DNA of 64,000 nt from Lysobacteraceae bacterium NML91-0213 (lineage in GTDB: Bacteria > Pseudomonadota > Gammaproteobacteria > Xanthomonadales > Xanthomonadaceae): assembly GCA_002798175.1 (NCBI GenBank), contig NWQL01000001.1, positions 966,145 to 1,030,144 on the forward strand. The letters are read 5' to 3'. The notes under the pieces are model-generated. The model saw only the letters and a program-made list of their open reading frames with translations. It had not been told where the DNA came from and did no database searches. Positions 20,675 through 28,587 of this stretch are shown piece by piece (within the stretch, counting starts at the first letter, position 1; each line of letters starts with the position of its first letter). A program made the position numbers and the translations under genes.

Positions 20675-21343
20675 TCAGCGCCTGGCGAACTCCCGGCGCA
20701 CCTGGCGTTCGCAATCGCTGGCTTCGTCGATGGTCATGGTGGCGTAGGGCCGAAAGGCGGGGAGGCTGTCGGCCAGGCGCTGCTGCGAGGCGTACAGCGC
20801 CGGCAGGCGGTCGCAGATCCCGCGTACGTCGGACTCGACGGCAGTGGCGATCCGCTTCTCGAGCTGCCGCTCCAGGCTGCCGGTCATCGCCGCCACCACC
20901 AGCCTGAACACGCCGCGGTCGACCGCATCGATTGCGAGCTCCGTGCTGCGCTCGCCGATATCGATGCCGGCCAGGCCGATCCCGACCACCCGGCTGCGAT
21001 AGTCCAGCAGGTGCCGGCGTTGCGTCGGATCGATCGCGACGGCCTCGCCGTCGACCAGGAAGTCGCCGTCCGGCGTGATCTCCGCCTTCGGCAAGGTGGG
21101 CGCTGCCCGGTCGCCGGTGCCGCCAACGCGCAGGCTGCCGGCGACATCGAGGTTGCCGGTCCGCAGCTCCATGCGCGCCCTGGCCAGGTCGGCGCGCACC
21201 TCGCGCCGGGCCTCGGCCAGCTCGCGGCTGATCCCGTTGCCGACGCCGTCCTGCGCCGCATGGCCGGGTGCGGGCGCAAGCACGGCTACGAGCAGGCAGG
21301 CCGAAAGCATCGGAAGGACGCGGGTCCGGAGGGTGGTGTGCAT
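20675..21343 (-). CDS. YggN/DUF2884-family periplasmic protein, copy 2
   Basis: A 222-aa protein with a Sec signal peptide ending near GHAAQ and no lipobox, unlike its paralogue. It shares EITPDGDFLVDGEAVAIDPTQRRHLLDYR, the GIGLAGIDIGE stretch, and LPAFRPYATMTIDEASDCERQ with copy 1. A long amphipathic N-terminal helix (ELAEARREVRADLARARMEL) may form a coiled coil. The start is ATG 21343; ATG 21355 is possible. It follows the GSGD-repeat gene by 25 bp in the same operon. One copy lipidated and one soluble suggests two sites of action (inference). Confidence 0.65.
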   Translation of the reverse strand: MHTTLRTRVLPMLSACLLVAVLAPAPGHAAQDGVGNGISRELAEARREVRADLARARMELRTGNLDVAGSLRVGGTGDRAAPTLPKAEITPDGDFLVDGEAVAIDPTQRRHLLDYRSRVVGIGLAGIDIGERSTELAIDAVDRGVFRLVVAAMTGSLERQLEKRIATAVESDVRGICDRLPALYASQQRLADSLPAFRPYATMTIDEASDCERQVRREFARR

Positions 21344-21368
21344 GGGAGGCTCCACAATGGACGAAGGG

Positions 21369-22190
21369 TCAGCGCTTGCGGGGAACGTTCACGGTGCCGG
21401 CGACGTCGCGAAGGTCCACGTCGCCGCTGCCGACCGATCGCACCGTCAGGCTGCCGCGTACGTTGCGGACGTCGAAATCCCCGGATCCGACCGAGCCGAG
21501 CACGACGTCGCCGGTGACATCCGCCACCATGGCATCGCCGGAACCGATCGAGCCGATGTCGACGTTTCCGCCGACACCGCGCACGGCGAAATCGCCCGAG
21601 CCGATGCTGCCGACCTCGGCGTTGCCGCGGACCTGTTCCACTTCGATGTCGCCCGAGCCCAGCGAGATCACCTTCAACGCACCGAGGTCGCGCAGCACCG
21701 CGTCGCCGGAGCCGACCTTGGCCGTCAGCAGGCCGCGGACTCCGCGCACGTCGACATCGCCGGAGCCGACATCGGCACTGGCCGAGGCGGCGCCGCTCAG
21801 CCACGCATCGCCCGAACCCACCTTGAGCTGCACGAGGATGTCCCCGGGCACCGTGCCTTCCAGGGTCAGGTAGGCGTAACGGTCGCCGAAGGAGATTCCG
21901 CGGCGCTGCTCGCGTTGCAGCGTGACGTGCAGGGTGTCGCCGCGCAGCGTCTGGTCGACGGACAGGCGTTCGAGGTCGCCGGCGCTGGCCGCGCAGGCAC
22001 GGCCGGCGAGCCGGTGGCCGGTGCCGTCCGCGCCCCGCAGGCGCAGGGTGTGCGGGCCGATGTCGAACATCACGCGCTTCGCGCCGGCGGTGTCGAGCAC
22101 CAGTTCATGCGGCCGGCTGTGCGCGCAGCGCTCCTGGGCGAACCCGGCAACGGGAAGCAGGCACAGCAGCAGGGTGGCGGTGGCTTTCAT
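21369..22190 (-). CDS. Exported GSGD-repeat beta-helix protein (DUF2807-like putative adhesin fold)
   Basis: A 273-aa protein with a signal peptide (MKATATLLLCLLPVAGFAQ). Residues ~125-265 contain eight copies of a GSGD core spaced about 15-20 residues (for example KVGSGDAWL, SIGSGDFAV, SVGSGDVDL). This regular spacing suggests a right-handed beta-helix of the kind seen in DUF2807/DUF4097 proteins, which are called putative adhesins without proof. It is co-operonic with an ABC exporter and two YggN paralogues. The role is unknown; an envelope-stress or surface role is inference from the context. Confidence 0.7.
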   Translation of the reverse strand: MKATATLLLCLLPVAGFAQERCAHSRPHELVLDTAGAKRVMFDIGPHTLRLRGADGTGHRLAGRACAASAGDLERLSVDQTLRGDTLHVTLQREQRRGISFGDRYAYLTLEGTVPGDILVQLKVGSGDAWLSGAASASADVGSGDVDVRGVRGLLTAKVGSGDAVLRDLGALKVISLGSGDIEVEQVRGNAEVGSIGSGDFAVRGVGGNVDIGSIGSGDAMVADVTGDVVLGSVGSGDFDVRNVRGSLTVRSVGSGDVDLRDVAGTVNVPRKR

Positions 22191-22236
22191 CGATGCGTCC
22201 TTGTGGCGGGAACGGATGCGCAAGGGCAGCGCGGAC

Positions 22237-23271
22237 TCAGATCTCTTCGCGCCACCGGCGCAGGCGCACGGCGATGGCGATCATGGCCGCGCCGGCCAGC
22301 GCGCCGATCCACATCTTCGGCGAGAGGAACGTGGAGTACATCGCGCCCAGGTTGAGCACCTGGTGCAGCTCGCCGGGCGCGTCCATGCCATGCAGGTTGA
22401 CCGCGTCCATCCAGCCGGCCGGAACCACGCTCAGCAGCATGCGCGCCACCACGTTCTGCCAGAACCACTCCGCCTGCAGGCCGAAGTAACCCATCACCTC
22501 GAACCACCAGACGAACACGCCCAGCAGCACCGGGATCACGATCGCCCACAGGAAGGGCTTGCCCCTGGCCCAGGCCGAGCACAGCAGCAGCCAGCCGATG
22601 GTGGGCAGCGCCCACACCGCATACACCGGGATCGCCGCGACCACGAAGGCGGCCATCCGGAACGGCCCGCCCGAGGCCCAGACCAGCTGGAACGCGTTGC
22701 CGCCGTGCGCCATCACCAGCACGCTGACGATCAGTGCGAACAGCAGCATCGTCACCAGCGCCGCGGCGGTCGCCAGCAAGGGCGCCACCAGTGCGGCGCT
22801 CGCCACCTTCGACAGCACGGTGTCGCGGTCCGACACCGGCAACGACTTCCAGAACAGCACGCTGCGGTCCTTGCGGTCGTCATACAGCGCGCCCAGGCAG
22901 TAGAAGAACACCACGAAGGCCATGACGATGAACGGCCAGCTCGAGGCCATCAGCAGGCTGGCGTCGAAGGCGTCGCCGAGCTGCTGCAGCTCCACCGCGC
23001 TCATCCGGCTGGTGATCATGCTGAGGTCGAGGCCATTGATGGTGACGCCATCGATCTCCAGCTCGCCTTCGGCCACCGCCTTGCGCGCGATGACCGAGGC
23101 CACCACCGCGAAGATCATCGTCAGCAGCAGCGAGACGCCGCCGGCGATCAGCGGTGCCCACAGGAAGCCGCCGCGGTGCTCCCAGTACTCGCGCCTGAGC
23201 AGTGTCGGGAACGGATGCGGGCGTCGCGCCACGGCGCGCCCCGCCACCGGGGTTTCGACTTGGGCGTTCAT
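22237..23271 (-). CDS. ABC-2 type transporter permease
   Basis: A 344-aa integral membrane protein with about six hydrophobic segments and a large extracytoplasmic loop after the first (residues ~65-115). SLPVSDRDTVLSKV after the second segment is typical of ABC-2 permeases of the YtrC/CcmB-like exporter group. The start ATG 23271 overlaps the ATPase stop as ATGA, so the two are made together. The substrate is unknown; related YtrA operons are linked to cell-wall antibiotic or peptide stress. Confidence 0.85.
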   Translation of the reverse strand: MNAQVETPVAGRAVARRPHPFPTLLRREYWEHRGGFLWAPLIAGGVSLLLTMIFAVVASVIARKAVAEGELEIDGVTINGLDLSMITSRMSAVELQQLGDAFDASLLMASSWPFIVMAFVVFFYCLGALYDDRKDRSVLFWKSLPVSDRDTVLSKVASAALVAPLLATAAALVTMLLFALIVSVLVMAHGGNAFQLVWASGGPFRMAAFVVAAIPVYAVWALPTIGWLLLCSAWARGKPFLWAIVIPVLLGVFVWWFEVMGYFGLQAEWFWQNVVARMLLSVVPAGWMDAVNLHGMDAPGELHQVLNLGAMYSTFLSPKMWIGALAGAAMIAIAVRLRRWREEI

Positions 23272-24152
23272 GCGTAGGTTCCTTTCATCTGGGCCACGAA
23301 CAGGTCGGCGAGGCCGGGAGCCCGGGTCTCGCCGAACCCGGCCAGCCGTGCGGCGGGCACGCCGTCGAACAGCATCACGGTCTTGCCGAATGGCAGGCTG
23401 CGCTCGTTCACCGGGCCCAGCGCACGCGCGGCGTCCAGGTGGTCGGCATTGACCAGCACCTCGGTGAAGCGCTCACCGACCTCGTCCATCGTCGACTGCA
23501 GGACGATCCGGCCGTCGCGGATGAACATCACGTCGGTGAGGATGTGCTCGATCTCCTCCACCTGGTGGGTGGTGACAAGGATCGTCTTCTGCTCGTCGAA
23601 ATAGTCCTCCAGCAGGCGCTGGTAGAACTCCTTGCGGTAGAGGATGTCCAGGCCGAGTGTCGGCTCGTCGAGCACCAGCAGGCGCGCGTCGATCGCCATC
23701 ACCAGCGCCAGGTGCAGCTGCACGATCATGCCCTTGGACATCTCGCGCACCCGCATCTTCGGGGTGAGCTTGGTATTGGCCAGGAAACGTTCGCAACGGG
23801 CGCGGTCGAAGCGCGGATGCACGGCCTCGACGTAGGCGATGGCTTCGCGCACGCGCATCCAGCGCGGCAGCACCGCCACGTCGGCGATGAAGCAGACATC
23901 GTTCATCAGCCGGTCGCGGTCGCGGCGCGGGTCGACGCCCAGCACCTGCAGCTCGCCGTCGACCTGCAGCAGGCCGAGGATGGCCTTGAGCGCGGTGGTC
24001 TTGCCGGCGCCGTTGGGGCCGATCAGGCCGACGATGCGCCCGGGCTCGATGGCGAAGCTGGCATCGGCCAGCGCCACCGAGTTGCGGTAGGCCTTGCGCA
24101 GGCCCCGGGCCTGGATGACGTGGGGCAGGGTGACTTCCGGCAGCGTGTTCAC
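23268..24152 (-). CDS. ABC transporter ATP-binding protein
   Basis: A 294-aa ATPase subunit from GTG 24152. Walker A is GPNGAGKTT, the signature region is REMSKGMIVQLHLAL (an atypical LSGGQ replacement, SKGMIVQ), Walker B is LLVLDEPTLGLD, and the H-loop is VTTHQ. The degenerate signature is common in the YtrB-like subgroup. The start overlaps the gntR stop as GTGA, and its own stop overlaps the permease start. It should energise the permease for export. Confidence 0.9.
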   Translation of the reverse strand: MNTLPEVTLPHVIQARGLRKAYRNSVALADASFAIEPGRIVGLIGPNGAGKTTALKAILGLLQVDGELQVLGVDPRRDRDRLMNDVCFIADVAVLPRWMRVREAIAYVEAVHPRFDRARCERFLANTKLTPKMRVREMSKGMIVQLHLALVMAIDARLLVLDEPTLGLDILYRKEFYQRLLEDYFDEQKTILVTTHQVEEIEHILTDVMFIRDGRIVLQSTMDEVGERFTEVLVNADHLDAARALGPVNERSLPFGKTVMLFDGVPAARLAGFGETRAPGLADLFVAQMKGTYA

Positions 24153-24520
24153 TCGGCACCTCCGGTGCGCAACGGTCGGGTGAGATCGTCCAGGTCCAGG
24201 CCCAGGCGCTGGATGCGTTCCAGCACCAGCGGCCATTCCTCGTTGAGGAAGCGCTCGCGCTCGTTGGACAGCAGTTTCCGGGACGCTTCCTCGGTGACGA
24301 ACATCCCCAGCCCGCGACGCTTTTCCACCAGCGCCTCATCGGCCAGTTCCTGGTAGGCGCGCGATACGGTGATCGGGTTGAGCTGGTAATCGGCGGCGAC
24401 CTGCCTCACCGAGGGCAGGGCGTCGCCGGGTCTGAGTACACCGTCGAGCATCATCGCGATGACCCGTTCCTTGAGCTGGCGGTAGATGGGAGCGCCATCG
24501 CTCCACTGGATGTCGGCCAT
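24149..24520 (-). CDS. GntR-family transcriptional regulator, YtrA subfamily
   Basis: A 123-aa DNA-binding protein. The winged helix-turn-helix occupies ~10-78 (LPSVRQVAADYQLNPITVSRAYQELADEALVEKRRGLGMFV). The short C-terminal helical part of about 45 residues, with no ligand-binding domain, defines the YtrA subfamily. Such proteins usually repress their own ABC operon. A GGTG-N16-CACC palindrome overlies the operon promoter upstream and is its probable operator. GGGGAG precedes ATG 24520. The gene is 2 bp downstream of the small membrane-protein gene. Confidence 0.88.
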   Translation of the reverse strand: MADIQWSDGAPIYRQLKERVIAMMLDGVLRPGDALPSVRQVAADYQLNPITVSRAYQELADEALVEKRRGLGMFVTEEASRKLLSNERERFLNEEWPLVLERIQRLGLDLDDLTRPLRTGGAE

Positions 24521-24522
24521 GG

Positions 24523-24858
24523 TCAGCTCCCCACCGGGCGCAGTCCCTGCGCGAACGAGAAATACGGCATCGCAAGTGCCTGGTGGCGGCGGCGCGCGCG
24601 CCGGGGCGTCTGCGCGTCGTCCTGGTCGACGGTGGCCGGCACAGTGCGCGTGCCGTGACCGGCCGTCGCCGCGTCCGCCGTGGCGAGGACGGCAGCCGTG
24701 CCGATGGCGGTGGTGGCCGCGCCGTGGTTGCAACCCGTCAGATATGCGACCGTGTCGCCCCCGGCCTGCGGCACGGGGCTGGCTGCAAGCAGCATGAGCA
24801 CGCCGGCGAGACCGGTGAACGAGAAAGCCAGTATCGTGTTGTGGAGTTTGCGGTTCAT
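24523..24858 (-). CDS. Small exported/membrane protein heading the YtrA operon
   Basis: A 111-aa protein I do not recognise. One N-terminal hydrophobic segment (residues ~8-28) ends near LLAASPVP and is a signal anchor or signal peptide. The rest is Ala/Thr-rich with a basic stretch (TPRRARRRHQAL). AGGAG precedes ATG 24858. It is the first gene after the operator-promoter and touches gntR (2-bp gap), so it should be tightly controlled by the YtrA-type repressor. Confidence 0.6.
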   Translation of the reverse strand: MNRKLHNTILAFSFTGLAGVLMLLAASPVPQAGGDTVAYLTGCNHGAATTAIGTAAVLATADAATAGHGTRTVPATVDQDDAQTPRRARRRHQALAMPYFSFAQGLRPVGS

Positions 24859-24883
24859 GCCGAAGCTCCTGCCCTGGTTGATC

Positions 24884-24907
24884 GGTGTTGTATGCAACTA
24901 TAACACC
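24884..24907 (-). promoter_or_regulatory. YtrA-type operator GGTG-N16-CACC
   Basis: The 24-bp site has GGTG at one end and CACC at the other with exactly 16 bases between. The inner bases GTGTTATA / TACAACAC are also almost palindromic. I recall this spacing as the motif reported for a Xanthomonas YtrA-family regulator. It covers the operon's -10 box, as expected for an autorepressor site. Confidence 0.65.
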
Positions 24908-24924
24908 AGAACAGCGGCGGTCAA
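24897..24924 (-). promoter_or_regulatory. Sigma-70 promoter of the YtrA-type operon
   Basis: On the minus strand, TTGACC (24924-24919) and TATAGT (24902-24897) each match consensus at 5 of 6 bases and are 16 bp apart. The operator lies over the -10, so bound repressor would block RNA polymerase. The predicted transcript begins around 24890, some 30 bp before the first ATG. Confidence 0.65.
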
Positions 24925-24950
24925 GCATTCCGGCATCCCAACTGATGGCA

Positions 24951-24964
24951 GGGTGGTGCCACCC
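24951..24964. repeat. Short perfect inverted repeat upstream of the glutathione peroxidase gene
   Basis: GGGTGG-TG-CCACCC lies 17 bp before the gpx ATG. It could be an operator half-site pair or a 6-bp hairpin near the ribosome-binding region. It does not have the N16 spacing of the neighbouring YtrA site. Confidence 0.3.
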
Positions 24965-24981
24965 CTGAAGAGGCCAGTGCA

Positions 24982-25533
24982 ATGAACGTCAAATCAGCGG
25001 CTTGCGCCCTGTTCCTGATCTGTGTTCTGGCCCCGCTGCAGGCTGCTGAAGGATTGCTCGACCATCGGTACCGGCCGCTTGCAGGCCGCGAACCGGTCGA
25101 TCTGCAGGCAACCTATGCGGGCCAGGTGCTGCTGGTGGTCAATACCGCGAGCAAATGCGGGCTGGCCCAGCAGTTCGAGGCGCTGGAGGTGCTCCATAGT
25201 GAATACGCAGCGCGCGGCTTCGCGGTGCTCGGCTTTCCGTCAGGGGATTTCCGCGAACAGGAGTTCGAGGACGAGGGCGAGATCCGCGACTTCTGCACGC
25301 TGACCTACGGCGTGCGATTCCCGATGTTCGAGCGCGTTCACGTGATCGGCCCGCAGGCCACCGGGCTGTACCGGGACCTCGCAGCCGCGAGCAACGGCGA
25401 TGTGCCGAAATGGAACTTCCACAAGTACCTGATCGGCCGCGACGGCAGGCTGGTCGCCAGCTGGGGCAGCCGCACGCCGCCGGACGACCCTGCCATCGTC
25501 AGCGCGATCGAGCGCGCGCTCGGCGCACGCTGA
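24982..25533 (+). CDS. Exported glutathione peroxidase-family thiol peroxidase
   Basis: A 183-aa GPx-fold peroxidase with an N-terminal signal peptide ending near LQAAE, so it probably acts in the periplasm. The peroxidatic Cys59 is in NTASKCG, and Cys105 (DFCTLTYGVRFPMF) matches the resolving cysteine of thioredoxin-dependent GPx. Trp144-Asn145 (KWNFHKYL) complete the active site. The usual FPCNQF motif is FPSGDF at 85-90, so the catalytic Gln is replaced by Asp89 and the middle Cys by Ser87. The gene is divergent from the YtrA operon. Confidence 0.85.
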   Translation: MNVKSAACALFLICVLAPLQAAEGLLDHRYRPLAGREPVDLQATYAGQVLLVVNTASKCGLAQQFEALEVLHSEYAARGFAVLGFPSGDFREQEFEDEGEIRDFCTLTYGVRFPMFERVHVIGPQATGLYRDLAAASNGDVPKWNFHKYLIGRDGRLVASWGSRTPPDDPAIVSAIERALGAR

Positions 25534-25552
25534 TCACGGCCGGAGCCGCCTC

Positions 25553-25569
25553 CCGGACAGGGCGTCCGG
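25553..25569. terminator. Hairpin between convergent gpx and GH15 genes
   Basis: CCGGAC / GTCCGG with a 5-nt loop sits in the 36-bp gap between two converging genes. It could act on both transcripts. It is short and lacks a T-tract. Confidence 0.35.
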
Positions 25570-27369
25570 TCAGGCCTGGCGGGCTTCGCGTGCCGCGCCG
25601 CGGCGACCGGCGAAATTGAACGCGGTATCGATCAGCGCGAAATGCGAGAACGCCTGCGGGAAGTTGCCGAGCAGCCGGCGGTTGCGGGTGTCGTACTGCT
25701 CGGCCAGCAGGCCGACGTCGTTGCGCAGCGAGAGCAGGCGGTCGTACAGCTCGCGCGCGTCGTCGTCGCGGCCCTGCAGGATCATGTTGTCGGCCAGCCA
25801 GAAGCTGCAGGCGAGAAACGCGCCTTCCTCGCCATCCACGCCGTCGCTGGCGGCCTCGGGGTCGTAGCGCAGCAGGAGGCCATCGCGCATCAGCTCGCGC
25901 TCGATCACCCGTGTGGTCGACAGCATCCGGGGATCGTTGGCCGGCAGGAAGCCGAGGATCGGCATGAGCAGCACGGCGGCGTCGAGGTCCGACGATCCGT
26001 AGGCCTGCACGAAGGCGCCGCGTGCCTCGTCGTAGCCGCGCTCAAGGACCTCGGCGTGGATCGCATCGCGGGCCCGTGCCCAGCGCTCGACCGGACCGTC
26101 GAGGCCGAACTCATGCGCGAGCCGTACCGCACGGTCGAATGCGACCCAGCACATCAGCCGTGAATGCACGAAGTGGCGGCGACCTCCCCGCACTTCCCAG
26201 ATGCCCTCATCCTCCTGTCGCCATGCGGTCTCGAGGTGGGCAAGCAGGTCGCGCAGGAAGTCATGTGCGCCTGCCGGCAGCGTGAGGCCATTGGCGCTGG
26301 CTTCGTGGAAGGTGTCGACGATGCTGCCGAACACGTCCAGCTGCAGCTGCCCGTAGGCGCCGTTGCCGATCCGGACCGGGCGCGAACCGGCATAGCCCGG
26401 TAGGTGGTCGAGTTCGACCTCGTCGGTGCGGTGGCCACCGTCGATGGCGTACAGCGGCTGGGTCTGCGCGGCCACGCCCGCCACCGAGCGCATCAGCCAC
26501 CCGCACCAGGCCTCGGCCTCCTCGCGGTGGCCGGCATTGATCAGCGACAGCAGGGTGAACGTGGCATCGCGCAACCAGCAGTAGCGGTAATCCCAGTTGC
26601 GCGGGCCTCCGATCCGCTCGGGCAGCGAGGTGGTGGGCGCGGCGACGATGCCGCCGGTCGGATGGTAGGTCAGGGCCTTGACGGTGATCAGCGAACGCCG
26701 CACGGCGTCCTGCCACGGGCCGGTGTAGTCGGAACGGGCGGACCACCCGGTCCAGAACCCGCAGGTGTCCCGCAGCGCCCGTTCAACGTCGGGGATATCC
26801 GGCGGCGGCAGGTGCGAGGCCTTGTGCACCAGCACGAACGGCAGCCGCTGGCCGGCCTCCACGTCGAACTCGGCCACTGTCGCATGGTCGTCGGCATGGG
26901 TCGACACCGGGGAAGAAAGGGTCGCCGAACAGGGACCGGCCTCGGCGCGTAGCAGGCCGTCATCGGCACGCGTCACCCACGGCACGATGCGCCCGTAGTC
27001 GAAGCGCAGGGCCAGGTCCATCCGCATCCCGACGCGACCACGGCGGCCCACGACCAACCGCACCAGCTCCGAAACCGGCCGGGCGTTGCGGATCGACATG
27101 AAGTCGATGATGGCGACGCTGCCCTCTGCGGTCTCGAATTCGGTTTCCAGCACCAGGGTGTCGCCGAGGTAGCGGCGCCGGCTGCGGGCCCGCGCATCGC
27201 GGGGCGCGATGCGCCAGCGGCCGTGCCGTTCGTCGCCCAGCAGTGCGGCCAGGCAGGCCGGGGAATCGAACCGCGGCCAGCACAGCCAGTCGATCGACCC
27301 GTCGTTGGCGACCAGTGCCGCGGTCTCGCAGTCGCCGATCAGCGCGTAGTCCTCGATCGGCCGGCTCAC
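25570..27369 (-). CDS. Glycoside hydrolase family 15 protein (trehalase/glucoamylase-like)
   Basis: A 599-aa GH15 enzyme. An N-terminal beta-domain (IEDYALIGDCETAALV.NDGSIDWLCWPRFDSP) is followed by an (alpha/alpha)6 barrel. GGPRNWDYRYCWLRDATFTL carries a conserved active-site segment, and GIWEVRG plus the C-terminal region follow the family. Homologues hydrolyse trehalose or alpha-glucans; the substrate is not decided by sequence. The start is GTG 27369, whose GTGA overlaps the stop of a 56-codon ORF upstream. The operon order is SDR, small ORF, GH15. No signal peptide is present, so it acts in the cytoplasm. Confidence 0.85.
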   Translation of the reverse strand: MSRPIEDYALIGDCETAALVANDGSIDWLCWPRFDSPACLAALLGDERHGRWRIAPRDARARSRRRYLGDTLVLETEFETAEGSVAIIDFMSIRNARPVSELVRLVVGRRGRVGMRMDLALRFDYGRIVPWVTRADDGLLRAEAGPCSATLSSPVSTHADDHATVAEFDVEAGQRLPFVLVHKASHLPPPDIPDVERALRDTCGFWTGWSARSDYTGPWQDAVRRSLITVKALTYHPTGGIVAAPTTSLPERIGGPRNWDYRYCWLRDATFTLLSLINAGHREEAEAWCGWLMRSVAGVAAQTQPLYAIDGGHRTDEVELDHLPGYAGSRPVRIGNGAYGQLQLDVFGSIVDTFHEASANGLTLPAGAHDFLRDLLAHLETAWRQEDEGIWEVRGGRRHFVHSRLMCWVAFDRAVRLAHEFGLDGPVERWARARDAIHAEVLERGYDEARGAFVQAYGSSDLDAAVLLMPILGFLPANDPRMLSTTRVIERELMRDGLLLRYDPEAASDGVDGEEGAFLACSFWLADNMILQGRDDDARELYDRLLSLRNDVGLLAEQYDTRNRRLLGNFPQAFSHFALIDTAFNFAGRRGAAREARQA

Positions 27370-27536
27370 GCGGGACGGTCACCCGAAGTGGGCACCGCCA
27401 CCGGCGCATGCGGGAGTCGCGGTGCTGGGCGCCCCTGCCGGGCCGAAGCGCGATGCAGGTTGGCGAGCGCGGCCACCAGGCGTGCGTTGGAGCGGATGCG
27501 GCGGACCGGTGGCGATCGATGTGGAGGGGCGGTCAC
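27366..27536 (-). CDS. Possible 56-aa basic peptide between SDR and GH15
   Basis: A GTG-initiated frame starts 1 bp after the SDR stop and ends in a TGA that overlaps the GH15 start as GTGA. The peptide is rich in Arg, Pro and Ala (RRIRSNARLVAALANLHRASA) with no recognised domain. A purine-rich CAGGGGGCG precedes it. The junction geometry on both sides argues for translation, if only to couple the flanking genes. The composition could equally be chance in GC-rich DNA. Confidence 0.4.
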   Translation of the reverse strand: MTAPPHRSPPVRRIRSNARLVAALANLHRASARQGRPAPRLPHAPVAVPTSGDRPA

Positions 27537-27537
27537 G

Positions 27538-28587
27538 TCAGCGCCCCCTGTTTCCGGCGATGCGCAGGCCCAGCGCCAGGCCGGCCGCCGCCGCCAGCAG
27601 GCAGGCGCCGGCGAGTGCGCCGCTGCGTGCGGTCTGCGCCGACATCATCACCGGTTCGCGCCTGACCTCGTGGCCGAACGCCCCGTATGTGCGATGGCGC
27701 CCGGATGCCGGCTCGAACAGGTTGTCGCCGCGATTGCCCGTGTCGCGCTGCGTGCGGCGCTGCCCGTCCACCGCATTGGCGGCGAGGTAGCGGTCCATGC
27801 GGCCCGGCGCGAGCATGTTTGCGAGGATGACCGCGGGCGTGGTGGCTCCGAGCCAGTACTCCCGCACCGGGCGTGCCGCCGCGCGAAGGATCGCCCGGGC
27901 GGCGGCGTCCGGGGAGAACACCGGTGCGACCGGGCGCGGCGCGCCCCGGTCATGGCTGCGCGCCCAGTCGAACTGTGGCGTGTTGATCGCCGGCAGGTGC
28001 ACCGCGGTCAGCTGGACACCGCTGCGCGCATGCAGCAGTTCGGTGCGAAGGGAGTCGGTGAAACCGCGGATCGCGTGCTTGGCACCACAGTAGGCGGCCT
28101 GCAGCGGGATGCCGCGAAACGCCAGCGACGAGCCCACCTGCACGATCACCCCGCGGTCGCGTGGGCGCATGTGCGCCAGCGCCGCCAGCGTGCCGTGCAC
28201 GTAACCCAGGTAGGTGACCTCGGTAACGCGGCGGATCTCCGCGGCGTCCAGCGACTCGACCGGCGAGAACACCGTGGCCATCGCGTTGTTGACCCAGACG
28301 TCGATCGGGCCCAGCCGGGTCTCGCACTCGGCGGCGGCGGCGCTCACGGCCTCGGCGTCGGCCACGTCCACGGCGAAGGTGGCGACCTCGGCGCCCAGCG
28401 CCTCGAGTTCGTCGCGGGTTTCCTCCAGGCCGGCCGGGTCGCGGGCGATCAGGCCGATCCTGGCGCCGCCGCGGGCGAAGCGGATCGCGGTGGCGCGGCC
28501 GACACCGGCAGTGCCGCCGGTGACCATCACGACCTTGCCGTGGAAATGCATCGGGGCCGGAAGGCCGGAACGTCGGAAGAGGGCCAT
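27538..28587 (-). CDS. Short-chain dehydrogenase/reductase with C-terminal membrane segment
   Basis: A 349-aa extended SDR. The cofactor loop is TGGTAGVGRA, the NN motif is WVNNAM, and the catalytic pair is YCGAKHA (Tyr/Lys present). After the catalytic domain (~1-250) comes a ~100-residue extension that ends with a hydrophobic helix (ALAGACLLAAAAGLALGL), so it is probably membrane-attached. AGGAG precedes ATG 28587. It heads an operon with a GH15 enzyme; no pathway is obvious. Confidence 0.82.
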   Translation of the reverse strand: MALFRRSGLPAPMHFHGKVVMVTGGTAGVGRATAIRFARGGARIGLIARDPAGLEETRDELEALGAEVATFAVDVADAEAVSAAAAECETRLGPIDVWVNNAMATVFSPVESLDAAEIRRVTEVTYLGYVHGTLAALAHMRPRDRGVIVQVGSSLAFRGIPLQAAYCGAKHAIRGFTDSLRTELLHARSGVQLTAVHLPAINTPQFDWARSHDRGAPRPVAPVFSPDAAARAILRAAARPVREYWLGATTPAVILANMLAPGRMDRYLAANAVDGQRRTQRDTGNRGDNLFEPASGRHRTYGAFGHEVRREPVMMSAQTARSGALAGACLLAAAAGLALGLRIAGNRGR

